Shown piece after piece: positions 7,845-15,678 of a stretch of DNA of 64,000 bases; the first letter of the stretch is position 1, and each line of letters starts with the position of its first letter. The stretch spans positions 1 through 64,000 of the forward strand of contig NZ_CDHO01000001.1 in the NCBI RefSeq assembly GCF_001006785.1, read 5' to 3'. Both the position numbers and the translations under genes were made by a program. Source of the DNA: Hyphomicrobium_B sp001006785. GTDB taxonomy: Bacteria; Pseudomonadota; Alphaproteobacteria; Rhizobiales; Hyphomicrobiaceae. The notes below the pieces were generated by a model that was not told the DNA's origin, searched no databases, and saw only the letters and a program-made list of their open reading frames with translations.

Positions 7845-9248
7845 ATGGACGTCGATGCCATTCTGCTCGCACGTATCCAATTCGCCTTTACGGTTACGTT
7901 TCACATCATCTTTCCGAGCTTCTCGATCGGTCTAGCGGCCTTCATCGCGACGCTGCTGGTGCGCTGGCGGATGACCGGCGAAGATCACTTCCACCGGCTG
8001 GCGCGCTTCTGGACCAAAATTTTCGCCGTTTCATTCGCGATGGGCGTCGTCTCCGGCATCGTCCTTTCCTACCAATTCGGCACTAACTGGGCGAAATTTT
8101 CGGTCGTCGCAGGAAACATCATGGGACCGCTGCTCGGCTATGAAGTGCTGACGGCGTTCTTCCTCGAAGCGACATTCCTCGGAATCATGCTGTTCGGCTG
8201 GCAGCGCGTGCCGCCGAACCTGCACGTGCTGTCGGCGGTTCTCGTCGCGGTCGGCACATCGTTTTCCGCATTCTGGATTCTGTCCGCCAACAGCTGGATG
8301 CAGACGCCGGCGGGCATCGAAATAAAGGACGGTATCGTCTATCCCGTCAGCTGGTTCGAAATCGTTTTCAATCCGAGTTTCCCCTATCGCTTCGCGCACA
8401 TGTTTACCGCTGCCTACCTGACGACATCGGTCGTCGTGCTGTCGGTCGGCGCGCGTTACCTCGTCCAGGGCCGCTTTCTCGAAGAAGCGAAGACGATGGT
8501 GCGCATGGGGCTCGGCATGGTCGCGATCCTGGCGCCGCTGCAGCTTGTGATCGGCGACGCACACGGCCTCAACACGGCGGAACATCAGCCAGCGAAAATC
8601 GCGGCGATGGAAGGACATTGGGACGGCAGCAAGCCGGGGGAGCTTCTGCTGTTCGCGTGGCCCGATGAAAAGGCCGAGAAGAACCATTTCGAGATCGGAA
8701 TTCCGCATCTCGCGAGCCTCATCATCACGCACAGCTACGATGGGCTCTTCAAGGGGCTCAAGGATTTCAAAGTCGAGGAACGGCCGCCGATTCTGCCGGT
8801 CTTCTTTGCGTTCCGCGTGATGGTCGGCGTCGGGATGCTGCTGATCGCGATCGGCTTCGTCGGCGCTTTCCTGTGGTGGCGTCGGAAAGTGTTTTCAGCG
8901 CAATGGTATCTCAGGCCGCTCATCTACGCGTGGCCACTCGGTTTCATCGCGATCGTCTGCGGATGGTGGGTGACCGAGACCGGCCGCCAGCCGTACCTCG
9001 TCTACGGAATTTTGAAGACGATGGATGCGGTGTCGCCCGTCGCCTTCGGCGCGGTGCTGACGTCTCTCATCCTGTTCGTGCTCATCTATACGAGCGTGTT
9101 CTCGATGGGCATTCTCTACATCAATCGGCTGATCGATAAGGGGCCGGAAGGCAAGGCGATTGCGCCGGAAGGCAACGCTTCCGTCGGCGCGCGTCCGATC
9201 GCAGCCGCGCAGGATGCGGCCAGAAGCGCGCTCGGATCGGAGGATTAG
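7845..9248 (+). CDS. cydA: Cytochrome bd-type (CIO-like) ubiquinol oxidase subunit I
   Basis: A 467-residue inner-membrane subunit of a bd-type quinol:oxygen oxidoreductase. Seen: the haem-ligand histidine in TVTFHIIFPSF (H20), GYEVLTAFFLEATFLG with the conserved acidic residues of the proton/oxygen site, RFAHMFTAAYL with the second haem histidine near residue 186, and TGRQPYLVYG near 387. The quinol loop is short compared with E. coli CydA (about 520 residues), which places it in the cyanide-insensitive-oxidase group. GGAGGA precedes the ATG at 7845. cydB follows four bases after the stop, so they form one transcript. Expected role: high-affinity or stress respiration. Confidence 0.95.
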   Translation: MDVDAILLARIQFAFTVTFHIIFPSFSIGLAAFIATLLVRWRMTGEDHFHRLARFWTKIFAVSFAMGVVSGIVLSYQFGTNWAKFSVVAGNIMGPLLGYEVLTAFFLEATFLGIMLFGWQRVPPNLHVLSAVLVAVGTSFSAFWILSANSWMQTPAGIEIKDGIVYPVSWFEIVFNPSFPYRFAHMFTAAYLTTSVVVLSVGARYLVQGRFLEEAKTMVRMGLGMVAILAPLQLVIGDAHGLNTAEHQPAKIAAMEGHWDGSKPGELLLFAWPDEKAEKNHFEIGIPHLASLIITHSYDGLFKGLKDFKVEERPPILPVFFAFRVMVGVGMLLIAIGFVGAFLWWRRKVFSAQWYLRPLIYAWPLGFIAIVCGWWVTETGRQPYLVYGILKTMDAVSPVAFGAVLTSLILFVLIYTSVFSMGILYINRLIDKGPEGKAIAPEGNASVGARPIAAAQDAARSALGSED

Positions 9249-9252
9249 GATC

Positions 9253-10269
9253 ATGGATACGCTCGCTTACGCGCTGCCGCTGATCTGGGCCGCAATCCTC
9301 GCGACCGCCGTGACGCTTTACGTCATCCTGGACGGGTTCGGGCTCGGGCTCGGCATCCTCTTCCACTTCGAACGCCGCGAAAGCCAACGCGACGTCATCA
9401 TGAACACCATCGCGCCGTTCTGGGACGGCAACCAGACGTGGCTGGTGCTCGGCGGCGGCGGTTTGCTGGCGGCGTTTCCGAAGGCCTACGCCCTCGTGAT
9501 GTCGGGGCTCTACATTCCGATCATCGTGATGCTGCTGGCGCTCGTCTTCCGCGGCGTCGCGTTCGAGTTCCGCTGGGTTGCGAAGCCGCGGCAGGAATTC
9601 TGGGACCTCGCGTTCTCGTGGGGTGCAGTGGTCGCGACGTTCGCGCAGGGCGTCGTGCTCGGCGGATTGCTGGAAGGGCTGTCCACCCAAGGCGGACATT
9701 TCGCTGGCGGCACGTTCGACTGGCTGACGCCGTTCTCGCTGTTTTGCGGGCTTAGCCTGCTCGTCGGTTACGCGCTGCTCGGGACGACGTGGCTCATCTA
9801 TAAGACCGACGGCGATCTGCAGGAGTGGGCGCGCGACAGCGCCAAGATCGCACTGCTGGCCATGCTCGCCGCGATGGCGATCATCAGCCTGTGGACGCCG
9901 TATTCGGTGCCGCGCATCGCCGAGCGCTGGTTCACGTGGCCGAATTTCCTGATCTTCGCGCCTGTTCCTTTGCTGTCGCTCTATGCTGCGTGGCGCTGCT
10001 GGCAGGGCATCGAGAATATCGGCAAGGACGCCGAAGCGTTTCTCTCGGCTGTCGCGCTGTTCCTGCTGGGCTTTGTCGGGCTGTTGATTTCGAACGTGCC
10101 CTATCTCGTACCGGGCGCACTGACCGTGTGGGAGGCCGCGGCCGCACCGAGCTCGCAGCTGTTCATGCTCGTCGGAACGCTCATCATGTTGCCGATCATT
10201 CTCAGCTACACGATTTTCGTGTACTGGACATTCCGCGGCAAAGTACGGGCCGGCGAAGGCTACCACTGA
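9253..10269 (+). CDS. cydB: Cytochrome bd-type ubiquinol oxidase subunit II
   Basis: A 338-residue partner of CydA with about eight or nine membrane segments. The N-terminus (LPLIWAAILATAVTLYVILD) with DGFGLGLGIL and the following NTIAPFWDGNQTWLVLGGGG are diagnostic of CydB. The ATG at 9253 is four bases after the cydA stop; the longer open frame starting at 9160 inside cydA is discarded as overlap. No small CydX-like reading frame is obvious before the next gene at 10398, and no cydDC assembly genes are in the window. That fits CIO-type oxidases, which often occur as a simple two-gene operon. Confidence 0.95.
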   Translation: MDTLAYALPLIWAAILATAVTLYVILDGFGLGLGILFHFERRESQRDVIMNTIAPFWDGNQTWLVLGGGGLLAAFPKAYALVMSGLYIPIIVMLLALVFRGVAFEFRWVAKPRQEFWDLAFSWGAVVATFAQGVVLGGLLEGLSTQGGHFAGGTFDWLTPFSLFCGLSLLVGYALLGTTWLIYKTDGDLQEWARDSAKIALLAMLAAMAIISLWTPYSVPRIAERWFTWPNFLIFAPVPLLSLYAAWRCWQGIENIGKDAEAFLSAVALFLLGFVGLLISNVPYLVPGALTVWEAAAAPSSQLFMLVGTLIMLPIILSYTIFVYWTFRGKVRAGEGYH

Positions 10270-10397
10270 TCCCGGGTTAGCCCGGCAAAACCGTTCGCAA
10301 TCCGTCGCGGGATGTGGGCATCCACGCTCGCGACAAAGGACTGCCATACTTCGTTCCAAAATATTGGCACGCGAATCGCGTGGGGAGGATTGCCGGG

Positions 10398-11558
10398 ATG
10401 TTCGGCTGGCGCAGGCGCAGCGAAGGCTTCGAATGGCGGGAATACGTGCGCACGACCGTTCTGGTGCGGCGCGCCGATCGCCAGCGGCGTATCGAAGATG
10501 CCCGGCTTGCGGCTGTCGAGAAAGTCAAGAATGCCGCCGATGCCGGAGCCGAAGCGGGCCGCGCCAGCGCATCGTTCGTCGGTTCGCAGTTCTCAAAGCT
10601 TCTTTCGATCATCGTCGAAGCGCTTCTCGATTTTGCGGCGGCCGCATTTCATCTCGTGACGCGCTGGTCGAAGTTTTTGTTCGCGGTCATCGCCGATGCG
10701 TTTCGCGCTCTTGCCGGGCGTTTCGGCATCGCGTTCGGCGACGCCTTGAAACGGCCGGCGGATGCGGTGCGCTCGAAGGCAAGTCTTCTGCCGGACATCG
10801 CGCGGCGATCGCCGGTCAAGCCTCGCCATATCGCAGGCGCGGCGGCGGCTCTCGGGCTGATTTATTTCGGCGGTCCAATGCTCCGGAGTGCCGATGGCAT
10901 TGCCGTCGCGGAATATTCTCCAGATCGTCCGTCACAGGTTTCGGTGAGTACCGAGTTGTCGGGCCGCGCGATCGCGATTGCGGGCAACCTGATGCGCCTC
11001 GACGGCGCGCTGGTGCGCATCGCCAACGTCGAGGCGCCGGAATCGCGCCAGCCTTGCTATCGCGCCGATGGCCGGCGTTGGAATTGTGCGGCGGCGGCGA
11101 AATCCGGGCTTGCGCACGTCGTTCGCGGGCGACGCATCACCTGCACGCCATCCGGCTCGGGGCAGGACGCGAGCGGCTATGTCTCCGCGCAATGCACCGT
11201 TGGCGAGGCTGACCTGGCGGCAGAATTGGTCCGCAATGGCTACGTTTTTGCCGTCAGCTCGTTCTTAAGTTCGCTCGGCAGCGAGGAAGAGGCGGCACGG
11301 TCCGCGAAGAAGGGTATCTGGCAAGGCGAAATCCAGCGGCCGCAGGAATGGCGGGATCAGCAATGGCAGGACGCCAAGCGCGGAGCGCCCGACGGCTGCC
11401 CGATCAAAGGTTTCGTGCGGGCGTCATCCAAACTGTATACGCTGCCGTGGTCTGCCGATTATGAGCGCGCGAAAGTTCGTACCAACAGGGGCGAACGCTG
11501 GTTCTGCAGCGAGGACGAAGCGAAGGCCGCCGGCTTTCAGCTCTCCAGCCGTTCGTGA
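10398..11558 (+). CDS. Membrane-anchored nuclease-fold (SNase-like) protein, probably catalytically degenerate
   Basis: A 386-residue protein. Residues 1-120 are charged and helical with hydrophobic stretches near 75-110, another hydrophobic segment lies at about 145-162, and a staphylococcal-nuclease-like OB domain follows at about 185-310. The loop VRIANVEAPESRQPC matches the family's VRLxGIDAPE: Arg and Glu are kept and Asp is replaced by Glu. The later DRYGR motif, which carries the second catalytic arginine, reads DASGY. Four cysteines in the domain may form disulfides. The start is the ATG at 10398, with TGGGGAGGA upstream. Nuclease activity is therefore doubtful; the role is unknown. 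Confidence 0.8.
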   Translation: MFGWRRRSEGFEWREYVRTTVLVRRADRQRRIEDARLAAVEKVKNAADAGAEAGRASASFVGSQFSKLLSIIVEALLDFAAAAFHLVTRWSKFLFAVIADAFRALAGRFGIAFGDALKRPADAVRSKASLLPDIARRSPVKPRHIAGAAAALGLIYFGGPMLRSADGIAVAEYSPDRPSQVSVSTELSGRAIAIAGNLMRLDGALVRIANVEAPESRQPCYRADGRRWNCAAAAKSGLAHVVRGRRITCTPSGSGQDASGYVSAQCTVGEADLAAELVRNGYVFAVSSFLSSLGSEEEAARSAKKGIWQGEIQRPQEWRDQQWQDAKRGAPDGCPIKGFVRASSKLYTLPWSADYERAKVRTNRGERWFCSEDEAKAAGFQLSSRS

Positions 11559-11584
11559 GCGACGGTGGCTGCCCAAAACAAAAA

Positions 11585-11611
11585 GCCCACGGTCGGGGGA
11601 AGACCGTGGGC
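11585..11611 (-). terminator. Rho-independent terminator oriented for minus-strand transcription
   Basis: A perfect 10-bp stem (gcccacggtc at 11585-11594 with gaccgtgggc at 11602-11611) and a 7-base loop. On the minus strand the stem is followed by TTTTTGTTTTG (11574-11584), a textbook U-tract. On the plus strand, downstream of the SNase-like gene, there is no T-run. No minus-strand protein gene ends here, so the terminated transcript is unexplained. Confidence 0.75.
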
Positions 11612-12062
11612 GTCAAACGTAGAACCGGCGCCAAAAGGGAATGGGACGGCGAAAGCTCTATCTCGCCCACTAAATCCTGATATGGCGGCAGAATTCAAGC
11701 TGTCGCCGGAACTGATTCGTACTTTTAAGTCAAGACTTCTCTGTTTTGCCCGCGCCTCTGGCAAAACTGCAACGTCGTCTTTTGATCCCTTGGAATCGCT
11801 TTCCTTCCCGCGCTGGACTCCTCACGCGAAGGCCATCCAGGCCCCGCGAAGAGCCGCGCGCGGCTCTCAAGGGAAATGAGTGGCGCGCCCTAAGTCCCCG
11901 GCGCGCGGGTATAAAGTCTGTGTTGCAGATTCACACCATCGAGCGGCGGAACGCGTAGTGGCAACAGGGAAATGGCTTCGGCCCGCTGCCATTTTGACTC
12001 TTCGACGCTAAAGTGCCCGCGCGATCGGGGCACGGGCGTTTAGGAACCAGAGGGGTCAAGTT
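11612..12062. other. Gene-poor intergenic region; possible home of a minus-strand small RNA
   Basis: About 450 bases without a convincing protein gene. The small open frames on either strand have no plausible start signals or family resemblance. It includes a perfect GAGCCGCGCGCGGCTC palindrome at 11850-11865 and a GTGCCC/GGGCAC hairpin at about 12013-12033 in the leader of the next gene. The minus-strand terminator at its left end suggests a non-coding transcript of up to a few hundred bases read leftwards. Confidence 0.35.
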
Positions 12063-13358
12063 ATGTTTCGTAGACTGGTACTGGGGCTATCCGCAGTCCT
12101 GGCGATGGGGATGTTGTCGAGCGCCGATGCGCGACGCTGGCATCGTTACCACCAGCATCACAACAATCAGCTCATCGTCATTGCCGAGTCGGACGTCGAT
12201 CTTTCGCTCGACCGCTATACGATCGACGTGCGTCAGGCGAAGGGCGCCTACAAAGGCATTCGCATCAAGAACTCGATGGGCAAGCTCTTCGACATCCGCC
12301 GCGTCGAAATCGTCTACAGCGACGGAACGGTCTGGAGCGAGGACCGTCAGATCGACATGTACTGGGGCGAGCGGAGCCGTCCGATCAATCCGACGTACGA
12401 GAGCCGCTTCATCGATCAGATCAAGATCACGCAGGAGCCGGGATACGGACGCGGCCGCCTGCAGATCATCGGCATTCAAGACCGCGAAGGCCGCCGCATG
12501 GACCGCGCTGGCGGCGATGACGGGCGATATTCGGACAATCGCGATCGCTCCGAGCATCTGGTGTCCAGCCGCCGGGATCGCGGCGATGATCTCGGCGCCC
12601 GTCCGACGGTGCCGGTTGCCACTCCGGCGACTCCTGGCCAAGCGACAGCCGGCGGCGACGTGCTGTTCGGCGCGCAATACGTCGGCTTCCTGACCGACCG
12701 CGACGTCATCCGCGTCGGCAACGAGGTGGGCAAGTTCGCGAAAATTCGCCTGCGCGTTCTCGATAACGACATCCACATCAGCGAGATGAAGGTCGTCTAC
12801 AACAACGGCGAGAGCGATGCGCTGGCCGTCAATGCCGACATTCCCAAAAACTCGCGCACGAACTGGATCGATCTGCGTGGCGACCGCTTCATCAAGGAAA
12901 TCCAGCTCGTTTATCGCTCGCGCCCGAATTTCAACGGACAGGCGCGCATCGAAATCTTCGGCCGCTATGCTGCGGGCTGGCTTGGAGCCAACGGTGAAGG
13001 ACGCAAGTACAATCAAGGCTGGCTGCTGCTTGGCGCCCAGACGGCCGGCTTCGTCGGCTTCGACAAGGACATCATTCCGGTCGCCAGCAACGAAGGCGGG
13101 TTCCGGCGGCTTCGTGTGACGGCGCGCGACCGTGCGATTACCCTTAACGAGATCAAAGTCGTCTACACCGACGGTTCCGATGAGACGGTTCCGATCCGGA
13201 CGCGCGTCGACGCGGGCGGCACCTATGGACCGATCGACCTCGGCGCTCAGCGCCGCCAGCCGATCGACCACATCGAAGCCAAATACCGCTCTCGCTTCTT
13301 CGACTCCTCCGCCAAAGGCAAGGGTTCGGCGATCGTCGAGATCTGGGGCCAGCACTAA
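12063..13358 (+). CDS. Secreted protein built of three related beta-sandwich units (DUF2541-like)
   Basis: A 431-residue protein with a signal peptide (about residues 1-23, ending SSADA). It contains three related units of about 105 residues, at roughly 33-140, 205-310 and 322-431. Shared landmarks are a LLLGAQTAGF / VLFGAQYVGF opening in units two and three, an IKVVYTDGS / MKVVYNNGE / VEIVYSDGT centre, a WIDLRG or PIDLG strand, and a final VEIWGQ / IEIFGR. The pattern resembles E. coli YaaI (DUF2541), a single-domain periplasmic protein; that link is from memory. Residues 145-200 are a charged Arg/Asp-rich spacer. It is monocistronic, with a strong terminator behind it. Function unknown; envelope location expected. 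Confidence 0.82.
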   Translation: MFRRLVLGLSAVLAMGMLSSADARRWHRYHQHHNNQLIVIAESDVDLSLDRYTIDVRQAKGAYKGIRIKNSMGKLFDIRRVEIVYSDGTVWSEDRQIDMYWGERSRPINPTYESRFIDQIKITQEPGYGRGRLQIIGIQDREGRRMDRAGGDDGRYSDNRDRSEHLVSSRRDRGDDLGARPTVPVATPATPGQATAGGDVLFGAQYVGFLTDRDVIRVGNEVGKFAKIRLRVLDNDIHISEMKVVYNNGESDALAVNADIPKNSRTNWIDLRGDRFIKEIQLVYRSRPNFNGQARIEIFGRYAAGWLGANGEGRKYNQGWLLLGAQTAGFVGFDKDIIPVASNEGGFRRLRVTARDRAITLNEIKVVYTDGSDETVPIRTRVDAGGTYGPIDLGAQRRQPIDHIEAKYRSRFFDSSAKGKGSAIVEIWGQH

Positions 13359-13395
13359 GGCCATGCTCACATAAAAGACATAAAATCGCTATTGA

Positions 13396-13427
13396 GGGAG
13401 CCGGTCACGATCGGCTCCCTTTTTTTT
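13396..13427 (+). terminator. Rho-independent terminator after the DUF2541-like gene
   Basis: Perfect 8-bp stem gggagccg (13396-13403) with cggctccc (13412-13419), an 8-base loop, then eight T residues (13420-13427). It lies 38 bases after the stop of the upstream gene. Confidence 0.95.
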
Positions 13428-13584
13428 GCAGCTGCAAACTGGAGCCCACGGTCAGGTTCGTGGATGGAAACGCACGCAATTTTTCTGATCGCAACGTCAA
13501 CGCTGTTTTGCGACATTGGATGAATATGCTACCCGACATCTACGAGTGGACGACTTTCCGATCCACTTTGGGGGGACCTACGTC

Positions 13585-14688
13585 TTGAACCTGAGCCTCA
13601 AGCAGCCGCTGCGCGCGGAAAGCCGTGCCGAACTCGATCCACACGGAGCGCGACTGGGCGCGGTGGTTCCGGACGTCATGCCGGAAAGCCAGAAGCAGCG
13701 CGTGCGCCGGCTGGCGGCTCATTGTCAAACCTATCGTGGCTCGGTGCCGCGACTCGCAATCCAGCAGCTCGTCACAACGCTGGTGCCGCTCGTCCTCGTG
13801 ATCGGGGCCATGTTCGCGACCGTCGAGCATGCCTATTGGGCGACGCTGCTTCTTGCGCTGCCTGCCGCAGGGCTTCTCGTGCGCGCTTTCATCATCCAGC
13901 ACGATTGCGGACACGGCTCGTTCTTCGCGTCGCGTCCCGTCAATGATTTCGTCGGACGCTGCATGAGCGTGCTGACGTTCGCCCCATACGGGCTATGGCG
14001 GCGCGAACATGCCCAGCATCACGCGACGTCGGGCAACCTCGACCGGCGCGGCGCGGGCGATATCGACACGTTCACCGTCAGCGAATATCTGGCACTGCCG
14101 CTGCTGCAGAGATTGCGCTACCGCCTCTACCGCAATCCGCTTTTCCTGTTCGGCATCGGCGTGCCCGCTTACTTCGTCATTCTGCAGCGCTTACCGTGGA
14201 TGCATGCGCTGCCGCCGAGCCAGACCTGGCGCAGCGTGCTCGGGCTGAATATCGGTCTCGTGCTGTTCTACGCGCCGCTGTTCTACTTTTTCGGATGGAG
14301 CAACGTGCTGTGGGTCGGCCTGCCGGTGCTGCACGTCGCGTCGGCCGCCGGCGGATGGCTGTTCTTCATCCAGCATCAATTCGAGGAGACGACCTGGGAT
14401 AAAGCCGAGGGCTGGGACTTCCAGGTCGCGGCGCTGCTTGGGTCGTCCTACTACAAGCTGCCGCGCGTGCTGAACTGGTTCACCGGCAATATCGGCCTGC
14501 ACCACATTCATCACCTGAACAGCATGATTCCGAACTACCGCCTGATGGCGTGCCTGAACGCTAGCCCGGAATTGCAGTCGATCAATCAGCTGTCCTTGCG
14601 CGATAGCCTCAGATGCGCGCGTCTCAAACTCTGGGACGAAACCGAGCGCCGGCTGATCCGGTTCGATGAGCTGCCGGCAACGCGGTAA
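13585..14688 (+). CDS. Fatty acid desaturase (membrane di-iron)
   Basis: A 367-residue integral membrane desaturase. The three histidine boxes are present: HDCGHGS near residue 111, HAQHH near 147 and HIHH near 310, as in acyl-lipid and acyl-CoA desaturases. Hydrophobic pairs of segments surround them (for example LVTTLVPLVLVIGAMFA). The start is uncertain: I chose the TTG at 13585 with GGGGGGA upstream. A TTG at 13516 would add 23 residues, and the ATG at 13678 would remove 31. prmB follows 23 bases downstream and may be co-transcribed. The regiospecificity of the double bond cannot be deduced. Confidence 0.9.
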   Translation: MNLSLKQPLRAESRAELDPHGARLGAVVPDVMPESQKQRVRRLAAHCQTYRGSVPRLAIQQLVTTLVPLVLVIGAMFATVEHAYWATLLLALPAAGLLVRAFIIQHDCGHGSFFASRPVNDFVGRCMSVLTFAPYGLWRREHAQHHATSGNLDRRGAGDIDTFTVSEYLALPLLQRLRYRLYRNPLFLFGIGVPAYFVILQRLPWMHALPPSQTWRSVLGLNIGLVLFYAPLFYFFGWSNVLWVGLPVLHVASAAGGWLFFIQHQFEETTWDKAEGWDFQVAALLGSSYYKLPRVLNWFTGNIGLHHIHHLNSMIPNYRLMACLNASPELQSINQLSLRDSLRCARLKLWDETERRLIRFDELPATR

Positions 14689-14711
14689 CGGGTTATCCGG
14701 CACGGGATGTC

Positions 14712-15659
14712 ATGACCGACCGCGCCCCACAGCCGACAGACGATCTCATTTCGATCCGGGATTGGCTGCGGTACGCCGTGACCGCGATGACGCGCGCCGG
14801 TCTCGTGTTCGGACATGGGACGGAGACCGCTGTCGACGAGGCGGCATTTCTCATTCTTTCGACGCTTGCGCTGCCGATCGACGACATCAATCCGTGGCTC
14901 GACTGCCGCCTGACGCGGGATGAACGATCCGCGCTCAGCGACATCATCGGACGCCGCATCGAGACGCGCAAACCCTCAGCCTACCTGACGAACTCCGCCT
15001 ACATTCAGGGGCGCAAGTTCTACGTCGACGAACGCGTGATCATACCGCGGTCATTCATTGCCGAACTCATTGCGCGCGATGGCCTTGGATCGATCGTGCC
15101 GGACGCGGCCGAAGTCGGACGGGTGCTCGATCTTTGCACCGGCTCTGGTTGCATTGCGATCCTCGCGGCGGAAGCATTTCCGAACGCCGAAATCCACGCG
15201 AGCGATATTTCCGATGACGCGCTCGCGGTTGCCGCGCGCAACATTCGCGACTACGGCCTGGATCAACGTGTACGCACGTTCAAGGCGGACCTGTTCGACG
15301 GGCTTCCCGCCGGTTCCTATGATCTCATCATCTCGAACCCGCCTTACGTTGCGGCTGCCGAGGTTGAAGCTTTTGCGCCCGAATATCAGGCCGAGCCGCA
15401 GCTTGCGCATCTCGGCGGCATTGACGGACTCGATCTCGTCAAGCGCATCCTCGACGGCGCCGGCGAACGCCTCGAACCGCACGGCAATCTGATCGTCGAA
15501 ATCGGCACCGGGCAGGACGCGCTCGAAGCCGCACGTCCGGACCTGCCGTTTCTCTGGCTCGACACCGAAACGAGCGAAGGCGAAGTGTTTGCGCTGAACG
15601 CCAGCGACTTCAAACAAAAGCGCGGCGACCAGGGCCGCCGCGCCAGAAAAAGCAGCTAA
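14712..15659 (+). CDS. prmB: Ribosomal protein L3 glutamine N5-methyltransferase
   Basis: A 315-residue SAM-dependent methyltransferase of the HemK/PrmA group. It has an N-terminal helical substrate domain, the SAM loop VLDLCTGSGCIAILAA near residue 138, and the glutamine-binding NPPYV motif near 213. The following FAPEYQAEPQLAHLGGIDGL stretch, with GLD, favours PrmB (ribosomal protein L3) over PrmC (release factors). The start is the ATG at 14712. It converges with ppc, which ends 20 bases further on. Confident for the family, slightly less for PrmB over PrmC. Confidence 0.9.
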   Translation: MTDRAPQPTDDLISIRDWLRYAVTAMTRAGLVFGHGTETAVDEAAFLILSTLALPIDDINPWLDCRLTRDERSALSDIIGRRIETRKPSAYLTNSAYIQGRKFYVDERVIIPRSFIAELIARDGLGSIVPDAAEVGRVLDLCTGSGCIAILAAEAFPNAEIHASDISDDALAVAARNIRDYGLDQRVRTFKADLFDGLPAGSYDLIISNPPYVAAAEVEAFAPEYQAEPQLAHLGGIDGLDLVKRILDGAGERLEPHGNLIVEIGTGQDALEAARPDLPFLWLDTETSEGEVFALNASDFKQKRGDQGRRARKSS

Positions 15660-15678
15660 CGCGCAATCGCGTCTCGGG

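Noticed and set aside
11565..11879. A 104-codon plus-strand frame after the SNase-like gene.
   Set aside because: It runs through the terminator hairpin, lacks a ribosome site and has no plausible protein pattern.
12087..13370. A 427-codon minus-strand frame opposite the DUF2541-like gene.
   Set aside because: Repeated VDD/ADDV-type sequence is the mirror of the sense-strand repeats. The sense gene has a signal peptide and its own terminator.
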